Position numbers and translations under genes: made by a program. From positions 60,868,001 to 60,932,000 of the forward strand of contig OX465598.1 in the NCBI GenBank assembly GCA_950022295.1: DNA of 64,000 nucleotides, given 5' to 3'. Within the stretch, counting starts at the first letter, position 1. Each line of letters begins with the position of its first letter. This stretch comes from Bromus sterilis (taxonomy: Eukaryota > Streptophyta > Magnoliopsida > Poales > Poaceae). Of this stretch, positions 54,732 through 64,000 are shown piece by piece. The notes beneath the pieces were generated by a model. The model ran no database searches and was not told the origin of the DNA. It saw only the letters and a program-made list of their open reading frames with translations.

Positions 54732-57700
54732 TGTAACAGCCCAGCTTTCATAAAAATTTAAAATTTTGTTTTCGGTGTGAATTGTTTGATTGCCTGATTT
54801 GTTTGCGGTGTTTGCATCCCCGATTTATCGATCGGCAATTATTTTTCTCTCCTCTTATCTCGTACCGGACGGAGACCGACCCTTGCCACCCTGACACTCG
54901 ACCTTTGCGACACCGGGTTTCACCCGATCACCGTTGCGAAAACCGGCACAAGTCCAGCCATCGCCACCGGAATGAAAACCCCGCTTAATAATTAAACGGG
55001 ATATTTTTATAGCGCGCCGGAAAGTGTTCTCGGAACGGTTCCAGCATGAGGTGAACGCCTCCGGCTCGACGCGCTGATTGCACAGTTCGAAGTTTTACCC
55101 GAATCGGAGGTCCTGCGGGCCCCCGGCGGTCAGAAACGTGAGCACCGCGCGCGCGAGAGAAAAACCGGGGATGTTTTTGCAAACTGCCAACCACCGGGGC
55201 TATATAAAGACCACCACACTCCCACCCCTTTCTAGGGTTTCCCTAGAACAAAATTGCAGCCACCCCCTCCACTTTGCCCCCAAAATTACTCCATTTTCGC
55301 AATTAGGCTATTTTTGCAGCAAACTCTAGCCCCCCTCGATCTGGACCGTCGGATCGACGGATCCAACGGCCCAGGGCTGTCCACGTCACCAGAACCGGAA
55401 TCCAGCCCGCGGTGGAGCTTCTCTCGCGCCCGAGCGCGTCCCGTCCGCCCGTGGCCAACCGGCCGCCGCCGCCATCTCGCTCCGGCGAGCGCGCCGCCCG
55501 CTGCAGGTCTCTCCTCCTCCTCCTTCCCACAGCATCTCTCTCCCTCTCACCTCCCCTTCTCCTCGCAGGCACAGGGGCCTCCGCCGCCATGGATGGGCGA
55601 GCCACGACGTGCCCGAGCCCCATGGCCTCCTGCCCGAGCTCGCGGCAACCACCCCGGCCGCCAGTGTCCTCCCCACCGCCAGATCCGGTCACCCCGCCGC
55701 CTTGACGTCGCGCCTCCACGGATCTGCGCCCCGCCGGCTCCTCGCCGGACCTCCAGCCGCCACCGGCGAGATCCCTGTCGGGCTCGGGAGGGAACCGGCC
55801 TCCAACGCCCGACTGGGCTCCTCCAGCACGTGGGCCGCGCGCCCCGGCCCAGCACGCCCCTTGCAGCCCGAGCCGGCCTCAGCCTCCCCCAACCGGCCTC
55901 ATGGGCCAAGGCCCAGGGTGAGCCACTTTTTTTTTATTTTTTTCCTTGCTGTGCAACGTGTTGGGCCGGCCCAACTGGTGAGCCACCCATTTTTTTTCTT
56001 TTTTTGTAATTTCTTTTTTACTGTTGGGCCCAATAGCACTAGATTCAGCCCAGAGCATGTTTTTTTATATTTCTGGGCTTTTTATTTATCTGTTAATTGT
56101 TGCGATGTGGCGGTAGCTATAACTTTTCACCGGTAGCTCCGATGGAGACACTTTCTACATGAAAGTTGCTCCGTTTTGCGCATAGATTATTAAAATGTTG
56201 CTTGTTGCCATGTTTGAGCTTGTTTACTTGTTGTTTGACTGCTAATTACAACTGCTTGCCACTGTAACTGTAACTGCAATAACTTTTTAACTGTTGCTCT
56301 GTTTAAAATGTTTCTTATATGTAACTTGACTAGAATTGCATGTAGATTGGGTTTTTGCTGCTCTTGCTTGCTAATAAAAATAATAAAATATCATTTAGGG
56401 AAAACAGTACCAAATGCAATATTTATCGTGGGGTCCGCAATAGTTTGCCATGTATAGGTTTTACCCCCCACTTAAATTGACTAAATCAGATAGTTTATTT
56501 TTGCTACACCTCTTTCCATGCTTGTGTGACATGCCATGCTTCTGTGCTTGCCATGTTAACAACCTTTGATCACCTGTATCTAAACAACTTGAACCATCTT
56601 AAACGTGCGGTATCGTCGTGTGTGACGAGTACTCCACTTAACCTGTTAGTAACCGCTCTCGACGGTAGGTGCGATGTCTCGTGTTGCCTTCTTGTTGATG
56701 CTTGCTTGTGTTTGCTTCGTAGTAATAGATGCTTTCTCGTTGATTGCTTTCCAGTGTTTATCGTCTTGTGTGCTCCCGCGGGTACCTCTCGGAGACGATG
56801 CGAGCTTGCGATCGACTACACCTTCGGAACCCGACTTATCAACAGGCAAGGACTATACATTACTTATGATCCATTCTATTTCAACCAGTGGTTTGCATGC
56901 TAGTCTAGGTTAGGTTCGATGTTTGATCCTACCACATGTTTACAGCCTCTTTCAAACCGATACAGCCATGTCCCCTCCCAGCAAACCTTGTACTGCTATG
57001 TTACTATTGCTCGTTGCTCAGCCCCTTCTTAGTATGCATGCTTAGGATGCTACGATGTTACCCTGTTACTCCTTGGTTTGGGATATCACATTATTATATT
57101 GTTGTTGATGATATGATTATTATAATGTTGACTATATTCGACGAAGGGTGGAAGGTCTAGGCTATCCCGCCCCGACGCTTTGTTCCATTCGAGTCACCTA
57201 GGACCCGAGTTCCGGGTATTGGTTTTAAGACTGAGCGTGCCTAACCGCGTGTGGGATTTTATGGGGTCCCCTTTTCTTACCTATCTAGCTTCAAACATTT
57301 CTAGTGGTGACCCAAGCTGATTTACCATTTGAAAACGTGTGTGTGCTTGGTTGGGCCCCCAGCTATTTTAAAACAACTTGGGCCAGTGGAGACTTTGTTT
57401 CTCTGTTTGTCCACCCGATCAGCTAGGACCCGGTTTTCCCATGTGTGATTAACCGATAATCCGACCTGCGTCATACGGAAGAGTCTGATCCGAGAGCGTG
57501 GCCGGCTTTTGGGATTGGGTGTCGACTCCCCGGGGGCCACCCGGATTTGTTCGTTGTTAGTTAGAGGGACCTGTCGTTTCAGATCTCTTGGAACTAAATC
57601 ATAAAATGTATGCCTGTGATGGGTAGCAACTGAGAGAGATGGGCGTGCGTGCGGAGCCCTATAATGGGCAGTTGGTACACCCCTGCAGGGTTAAATCTTT

Positions 57701-58481
57701 TCGAGAAGCCGTGTCCACGGTTATGGACGACTTGAGACCTACTCCTTGTTCATAGACAACAACAACTGAAATAATCTTAATATAACTTGATCAATGCGTG
57801 TGTGTGCCTTGACTGCTTCTTCTTCGTCGGGATGCGAAGAGGAGGACAAGGATAGGATAGGTGTTATGATTGCGTAGTATGTGGATAGCAAGACTTGTTG
57901 GAGGCGATTCCTCATCGAATGCTTGGCTTCTTATCTGACTCTTTAGTTCGTTAGCCACTTCATACATGCTAGTGCAGCAGCAACCTCACCACTTACCCCT
58001 TCCTTACCGTAAACTACTAGTTGTCCTAGAATGACGAGTGATGAAGTCCTTGCTGGGTCAGATGACCACTACAGTTGGATGCTGAGTACCTCTGTACTCA
58101 TGATACTACCCCCAAACTCTTTTCAGGGTTCTTGATCGACAACAGGTATGGTGATCGACGTTTCACGTGGAGACTCGACGACGACTAGTTAGGCGGATCC
58201 CGGCGGAGGGCCTGGACCCGTGTGGTTATGGGATCGATGTTTTTCTCTTTGCCACTAGGCATTTTCTTGTAGTCTGTACCCAGACATGTATTGTATTTGA
58301 GGCATTTGTATGCCGATTGTATGAGATGTTGTATCCTTGTATCTGTAATGTTGTGATATCATGTTGGAAATCCGGGGCATATGGCTTTGTCATATGTCGT
58401 GGTGGGACCGATATGTGCTTCGTGCCTGGATCTGGGTGGAAACACCTAGATCTGGAACAGTACCGCATATCGGGCCTTACA
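54732..58481 (+). repeat. Gamma 3' LTR
   Basis: 3750 bases, TGTAACAGCCC to CTTACA. TATATAAA at 55201-55208; dyads CCCTGCAGGG (57681-57690) and CCGTGTCCACGG (57709-57720). Long GC-rich open frames around 55254-56136 differ in frame between the two LTR copies and are not supported as genes. Confidence 0.93.
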
Positions 58482-58486
58482 AGAAC

Positions 58487-59043
58487 CCCACACTAGCACA
58501 CTTAATCTTGCCTTCGCAGAGCATATCACCAATGCTCTAATGAAAGTTAGGGAGGAGAAGCTTAGACTAGAAGCCTCCATACCTAGGAAGCTAGAAGATG
58601 GTTGGGATCCTATGATAAAAATCAAATTTAATAACTTCTCTTGTTATGATCTTTGTGATGTGGGAGCAAGTACCTCTGTTGTGCCAAAAAGAATGTATGA
58701 TATGCTTGAATTGAAACCTTTTGATCCCTGTTCTTTTGGTGTTCGTCTTGTTGATTCTTCCGTAAAGAAGCCTTTGGGAAAGATCGACGATGTTCTTATC
58801 ATTGTCAATGACAATTATGTTCCCGTTGATTTCACTATTATGGACATTGAGTGTGAGCCCTCTTGTCCAATTATTTTGGGACGTCCTTTTCTTCGCACAG
58901 TTGGTGTTGTTATTGACATGAAAGAGGGGAATATCAAATTCCAATTCCCTCTCAAGAAAGGGATGGAACATTTCCCTAGGAAAAAGATTAAGTTACCTTT
59001 TGAGTCCGTCACACGGGCTAGTTATTCTCTTGAAAAGACTTGA
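58487..59043 (+). pseudogene. Alpha protease region (C-terminal part of gag-protease)
   Basis: Continues Alpha's last gag frame after Gamma. A helical segment is followed by a retropepsin-like domain with LCDVGAS (Asp codon 58657-58659) and ILGRPFLRT near 58870, ending TGA 59041-59043. The same two landmarks stand in Beta's ORF. The domain itself is open; the upstream frame is broken. The D-x-G-A core and ILGRPF loop are usual for Athila-like gypsy proteases. Nothing follows: no reverse transcriptase frame lies between here and the 3' LTR. Confidence 0.85.
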
Positions 59044-59687
59044 TCTTCTGCTTTAAGCCTAGCTAATGGCTCTAAAGAAGCGCTTTCGGGAGGCAGCCAG
59101 CAACGAATTTAAGTTTTTCTTTTTTCTTTTCTTCTGTTCTTAGTGGTCTTGATGACTGTTACTACTGTAGCAACATCATTGTATCTTTACTTTTCAAGCT
59201 TTGTGCCAAGTATAGCCTCATACGACAAGGGAAGTGAAAGTTGTGACATGCTGTCCAGAAAACAGATTCTGTCCTCGTGACTAGAAAAATCAGAGAAAAA
59301 TACCAGTTCATCTTTTTGAGCTGACATTATTACATAGCGTGCTCTATAAAATTACGGAACTTGCATATGTTCTGAGTTTTTTGATTTGAGTTGCAGAAGT
59401 ATCCCTAAAAAATTCTTTACTACCTGTTGTTCTGTTTTTCACAGATTCTGCCACGTTTTGTCTCTCTTTACTTTTTCAAACCTTAACCTTTCTTTTTCTT
59501 TGCAAAAACTTTTTGGCACTCTTGAGAAACAGTAGCTCTTCAAGACTATCTTTATTTCCAGTAAGGGAAAATTTATTTTAATAGGGTACTAACCTCTCTA
59601 ATCAGTATACAATGAGTTATGTATGAAGCGAGTTTTCAAGTGCGCGATGGAAGATGATGAAAGAAGATCTTGGAGTGTCAAACGCTC

Positions 59688-59757
59688 AAGCTTGGGGATG
59701 CCCATGTGCACCCCCAATAAATATTCAAGGAGACTCAAGCGTCTAAGATTGGGGATG
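59688..59757 (+). promoter_or_regulatory. Twin internal polypurine-like motifs in Alpha
   Basis: AAGCTTGGGGATG at 59688-59700 and AAGATTGGGGATG at 59745-59757, each followed by a CCC...GCA(T/C)CCCC arm. Spacing of 57 against 56 in Beta. Confidence 0.5.
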
Positions 59758-61923
59758 CCCCCGTGCATCCCCTTCTTCATCAACAATTATCAGTTCGTCT
59801 CTCGTTGCACTATATTTTTATCACTTCATGCGTTGTGTGCTAAGCTTGGAGCATCTCGCTCTGTACTTTTCTAGGTTTTTTTTTCTTTGTTTGCTGTAGT
59901 AACAAGTTAGAAACCAGCTTACTCTTTTGTGTGGGAGAGTTACACGCTCCGCTTGAACTAGAACTCCTCATAGGATTTGCATGCTTATTCTTTTAGCTGT
60001 GGGTTGTTCTTTTTCTTTTCTTAGCTGCTGCTCTGTCTAGTTGTAGTGCTTTAGTTTTTCTAGAGCTTTTCTTTTGTTTTAGGTTGAACTTTCTATAGGT
60101 TGCATGTTTTATCTTGTTAGAGAGTTTTCCTGTTGCACTGAGTTATGTGTCTTGACTAGAATTAGGTAGTTGAAGTTGCTATTCTCTTTGTAGTAGTAAC
60201 TTGCAATAGTTTTGAGGTATTGACTAGAGTAATGTTTGAACTTTTGGTGTCAAGACCTTGAGGCTATTAGTGATAGATGTCGTATTTTGGGCAATCCTGT
60301 GTTTTTCGAAAACCAAAAACCCCTGTTGAGAACTCTAGCTACTAGATGGATCACTAACCTCTGGAGGGTTCGAATATTAGAGTACACTCGCGTACCATGA
60401 GTCGAGGATGCGCAAGGATAACCAAACCCCCATACACTCCTCCTCGGGGTACTTGTATCTTTGTGAACCTCCTGATTAGATTGAGAGTTACCGATAATAA
60501 GTGCATGAGTTCTTAGGACTAATGTGAGTATTCGAAAGTTGACACTTCCACCCACCTATACTTTTTCTAGCCTCTTCGGTACCGTGCATTGCCCTTTCTC
60601 ACCTTGAGAGTTGGCGCATACTTCGCCGGTGCATCCAAACCCTTGGCACGATACACTCAAACCTCCTTATATATTTCCTCAAAACAGCCACCATACCTAC
60701 CCACAAGGCATTTCCATAGCCTTTCCGAGATACATTGCCATGCAACATCCACCTTCTCATGACTTGATCTTCATGTCATACATGCTACTTGCTTGATCGA
60801 TGAGCCGCATGCTAGTTGGGACTTGCCCTAATCATTGCTACATGACGCGCTAGTATAATTGCATATCCTGCTATCCTGGCAGAGGCATACATTTGCATCA
60901 TGATAGTTCTATCTTCTTTATGTGAGTACCTTTGTAAAGTGTGAAAGATCTCCTATATTCTTGTAAAATATAGAGTGTTGCCCCTAAAGTGAGGAAAAGA
61001 TCCCAAAGAGGACAAAATCAAAAGATCCCAAAGAGGAAAAATGAGAGTTAAATAGAAAGAGCCATTGAGGCCACCAAAAAATACAAAAAAATAGACAAAG
61101 GAGAAAAAGAAAAATAAAAAGAGAGAAGGGGGCACACTACTATTCCTTTTGAGAGATCCACACTAGTACTTCATCCTCTATCCCTTGTACTCCATAGAGA
61201 TCATCATCATGCATATAGCTATGTGGGGACCTTCACACTATAGAACTTGGCTTGTATATTCCAATGACGAGCCTCCTCAAACGAGCTCTAGGTCTTCTTG
61301 AGCAAGCAATGTGGATGCACCCCCAATAGTTCCATTGGAGAGATTTTAGCTCACATGTGCATCCGTTGCATGGCAATCCCTACTCCTCACATCATATCTA
61401 TCATATGGCCTTCTCTCGCCTATGATTGTCCTCATTGATGTGAGCCTTTCACACCTTTTTGTCTTCCTCCTCCACCTTCTTTCTGTTTCGCCTTTTAGGT
61501 GTCAACTTTCTTGCTCACTCTCATCCATTGCATGAGTGCTCAAAATATTGAAAGGGAGTGGATCAGTTTGACTTGTACCTGGCTAGTGGTCTGGGGACGA
61601 GTCAAGATAAGAATCCAAAGGAGACTAAGTGTGAAACTTTAGTAGATAGTTGTTCTCAACAACCTTTTTTCTCTCTTTTTCCCAGTCCCCTGCTTGCACG
61701 CAAACACCATCTGGAGACATTCGAGTCACGGACAGCGAGAGCTCTTGCACCTTTTGTTCTTTTGTTGCTTGTGTCAATGCTAATATAGACTCTTGCTTGT
61801 TAAGACTTGAATTGAATTGCATGCTTCGATTGCTTTACTTACAAGTCCTTATATGTTTGTGTGGCATGTCACCACAGAAATTATGCTTGTTATCATTTAC
61901 CTACTCGAGGACGAGCAGGAATT

Positions 61924-61936
61924 AAGCTTGGGGATG
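61924..61936 (+). promoter_or_regulatory. Alpha 3' polypurine tract
   Basis: AAGCTTGGGGATG, one T before TGATACG at 61938. Confidence 0.75.
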
Positions 61937-61937
61937 T

Positions 61938-63243
61938 TGATACGTCCAAAACGTATCTATAATTTCTTCTTGCTCCATGTATGTTTTGTGTGACTTTGCC
62001 ATGTTTTGCTTGAACTTTCATACACTTTTGAGCATATTTGGACTAATATATTAACCCAGTGCACCCAGCTGCCAGTTGCTGTTTTCTGCTGTTTTTGTAT
62101 TTCAGGTTTTCCGGCCATTAAAAGTGCTCCAAAAAATCCGGAAAAATCAGATAAAAAATCAGCGACCCGGAAGCTTCCGGAATCACCAAGGCAGCGGAGG
62201 GGGGCCACCACAAGGACTCAAGAAGGGTCCCTAGCGCGGCCCCACCCTAGGCCGCGCTAGGGGGCCTCCTGGCTACCCTGTGGGTCCCCTCGATGCCCCC
62301 CTCCGCCTATATTTAGCCCTCGAGGTGGAAACCCCTAATAGAGATCTCTTTTCCGCGAACTCGCCTCTGTATCGCCGCCGCCGCCGTTTCAAGATCGGGG
62401 CTGCCTGGAGAAGCTGCGCCGTCACCCTGCCGGGAGGAGGAACCCCTCCGGGAGACCATCCATAGCCATGGACGCCTCCCGTATGTGTCGTGAGTAGTCC
62501 CCCTTGGACCATGGGTCCGTGACTAGTAGCTATGTGATGTACCTCTCCCCTCTTTGTGCTTCCACTTTCGAGACCTCGTGAGCTGCCTCACATGATCGAG
62601 GCACCTTTGTAATTTTCTGCTGTTGCTATGCTGAGTTTGTTGGGATCTGATGGATTATGAGACTATGTTCAGATTTTGATGAGTAATATATTTGTTTCTT
62701 CTCTTTTATATTTTGTTCTTGAGTAAATTCTTGCATGTTCTCCGTTGCCGTATTTTACTTTGGCCAAGTGATTTGTTGCAACTCCAAGAGGGAGCGTTAT
62801 GCTTGATTGTGGGTTCAGCCCCTTGATGTCTAGCTTGAGTGACAGAAACATGAGACTAGGGGATGTGTTGTTGCGACTAGGGATAAAACAACGGTGCTTG
62901 TACCCGCGGGTGCAAGGATTGTTTACTTTACGCAAAGTTCTTTTAATGCAGTTGTCTGTTGCTTTGAGTTTACACTTTGGGTGGGATTCGCAACTTAATA
63001 CAAGCGAGATGTTCAGGATATATATCTCAAGGTGGATGATTCGTAGTAGATGCAGTTGGATTTCGGTCTACTTACCTTGGCGTACTGCCCATTGTTTTGA
63101 GCCCTTCCTTTCTTTGCAGCATAGTTAGCATTGCAGTGCCTTCATAATTCTGTCAATTTCCCAGCTGTGATTTGTTTACCTCGCTAGCACTTTTATCGTC
63201 TTTTGGGAGAGAGACATCACTAGTGAAAATCACGGGACCCCGG
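61938..63243 (+). repeat. Alpha 3' LTR, first part (interrupted by Beta-3)
   Basis: Close match to 3869-5173 of the 5' LTR. Contains the perfect dyad CTAGCGCGGCC (62231-62241) with GGCCGCGCTAG (62250-62260). It breaks off after CCCGG (63239-63243); the rest of the LTR is beyond the window. Confidence 0.92.
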
Positions 63244-64000
63244 TGATACGTCCAAAACGTATCTATAATTTCTGCTTGCTCCATGCATGTTTTGTGTGAT
63301 ATTGCTATGATCTAGATACACTTTCATACACTTTTGATCATATTTGGACTAACCTATTCACTCAGTGCACCCCAGTGAAAGTTCCTATTTTCTGCTGTTT
63401 TTCTATTTCAGTTTTCCCCCATATAAAAAGTGCCAGAAAAATTTGGGAAAATTCAGATAAAAAATCAGCGTGAAGGAAGCTTCGCGAAGAGCCCGAGAGG
63501 GGCCAGAGGGGAGCACGGGGGCCCAGGCGGCCACCCGGCGCGGCCCCACCCCTGGCCGCGCCAGGGGGGGCCCTGGTCCACCTCTAGCTGCCCACTTTCG
63601 CCTATTTATCCCCCGACACGGGAAAACTCCAGAAGAAGAACCCTATTCCGCAAACTCGCCTCTGTTCCATCGCCGCCGCGCTTCCGAGATCAGGAGCACC
63701 AGAAGACCTCTTCCCGCCACCCTGCCGGAGGGAGGATTGACCTCCGGGAGTCTCCTCTCCACCATGGATGCTCCCCGTATGTATCGTGAGTAGTTTTCCT
63801 TGGACCATGGGTCCGTGATCAGTAGTTATGTGATGTTCTCCTCCCCTCTTTGATCTTCATTGTTTAGACCTCGTGAGCTGCCCTACATGATCGAGGCACT
63901 TTTGTAATATTTCTGCTGTTGCTATGCTGAGTTTGAAGGGATCTGATGGATTATGAGATTATGTTCAGATTGTGATAGAGTAATATATTTGGTTTCTACA
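63244..64000 (+). mobile_element. Beta-3: start of a third Beta-type element or solo LTR
   Basis: TGATACGTCCAAAACGTATC starts inside Alpha's 3' LTR. It follows the Beta pattern (GATATTGCTATGATCTAG, CAGCGTGAAGGAAGC) rather than Alpha's. It runs out of the window, so whether it is a full element or a solo LTR is open. The expected target duplication is CCCGG. Confidence 0.88.

Larger units (their letters stand above)
36729..58481 (+). mobile_element. Gamma: coding-less LTR retrotransposon (LARD-like) with 3.75 kb LTRs and 588-bp interior
   Basis: 5' LTR 36729-37511 plus 51176-54143 (3751 bases, split by Delta); interior 54144-54731; 3' LTR 54732-58481 (3750 bases). Ends TGTAACAGCCC and GGGCCTTACA. 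AGAAC duplications on both sides. No gag or pol is present. The interior start matches Zeta's: a tRNA-iMet primer site, then GACTGTAGGA and TGGCCGAAGTCGAGTCTAG in the same order; its end has the GGGACGAGAT seen before Zeta's polypurine tract. So it appears to be an internally deleted relative of a Tekay/Del chromovirus, mobilised in trans. Confidence 0.88.
59044..61937 (+). other. Alpha interior, non-coding 3' part
   Basis: About 2.9 kb without coding signal, collinear with Beta 8128-8260 and 30878-33456. Landmarks: GAAGCGCTTTCGGGAGGCAGCC just after the stop, the twin polypurine-like motifs (59688-59700 and 59745-59757), the A/G-rich tract (61075-61132) and the 3' polypurine motif. A stretch of about 140 bases (61210-61350) is absent from Beta. 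Confidence 0.75.
3869..63243 (+). mobile_element. Alpha: non-autonomous gypsy-type LTR retrotransposon (gag-protease only), heavily interrupted
   Basis: The LTR starts TGATACG (3869) and ends CGTATCA (35109), a perfect terminal inverted repeat. A tRNA-Asp-type primer site follows (35120-35137), then gag-protease, a long non-coding interior, a polypurine motif (61924-61936) and the 3' LTR at 61938. No reverse transcriptase or integrase is present in the interior once inserts are subtracted, so it must have been moved in trans. The flank before the element is GTGGA (3864-3868); the matching copy should lie beyond the window. The gag and protease style resembles Athila-like gypsy elements. Inserts: Beta at 5487, Gamma at 36729, Beta-3 at 63244. 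Confidence 0.85.

Noticed and set aside
55254..56136. Open frames of 251 and 175 codons in the Gamma 3' LTR
   Set aside because: GC-rich leader-like sequence just after the TATA box; the frames are shorter or broken in the 5' LTR copy, with Pro/Arg/Ala-rich products and no motif.

Overview
This window is intergenic DNA from a large grass genome, almost certainly Triticeae (wheat, Aegilops or barley type). I see no intact host gene, rRNA, tRNA or CRISPR array. About 60 of the 64 kb is one nest of LTR retrotransposons, inserted into what looks like an old Mutator-like DNA transposon. The copia LTR start (TGTTGGATATGTGCCCTAGAG), the gypsy LTR start (TGATACGTCCAAAACGTATC) and the density of nesting are what I would expect from Triticeae. 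Family names are not assigned where I cannot be sure, so I use the labels below.

Layout from outside in. (1) 1-3868: remnant of a MULE-like transposon with the tail of a FAR1-type transposase on + and a six-exon Ulp1-like (C48) protease pseudogene on -. (2) Alpha, 3869 to past 63243: a non-autonomous gypsy-type element with gag and protease only and a tRNA-Asp primer site. (3) Beta, 5487-35069: a sister element of Alpha, inserted in Alpha's 5' LTR (target duplication GTAAC). (4) Epsilon, 8261-30872: a Ty1/copia element inside Beta (duplication CATTG). (5) Zeta, 15164-29312: a Tekay/Del-like chromovirus with 4.08 kb LTRs, inside Epsilon's 3' LTR (duplication ACTAT). (6) Gamma, 36729-58481: a coding-less element with 3.75 kb LTRs and a 588-bp interior, inside Alpha's protease reading frame (duplication AGAAC). 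(7) Delta, 37512-51170: a young sirevirus-type copia inside Gamma's 5' LTR (duplication TCTCC). (8) Beta-3, 63244 to the window end: another Beta-type LTR, inside Alpha's 3' LTR.

Relative order follows from the nesting: MULE, then Alpha, then Beta, Epsilon and Zeta in one arm, and Gamma then Delta in the other. By-eye LTR comparison agrees: Delta has about 10 mismatches in 1791 aligned bases, Zeta about 65-70 in 4079. All polyproteins are damaged: Epsilon has three stops, Zeta three stops and a frameshift, and Delta has stops plus a lost integrase aspartate. Two reading frames are open from end to end: Beta's 278-codon gag-protease and Delta's 1167-codon extra ORF.

The most interesting signals are not the polyproteins. 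They are: compensatory base changes in dyad-symmetric elements shared by related LTR families (Alpha/Beta U3; Zeta/Gamma LTR 3' part); internal copies of the polypurine-tract motif in the non-coding interior of Alpha and Beta; the coding-less Gamma beside its apparent autonomous relative Zeta; an extra ORF before gag in Zeta; Delta's very long third ORF with its own TATA-like box; and convergent transposase and protease genes in the MULE remnant, the protease having Ser in place of the catalytic Cys.
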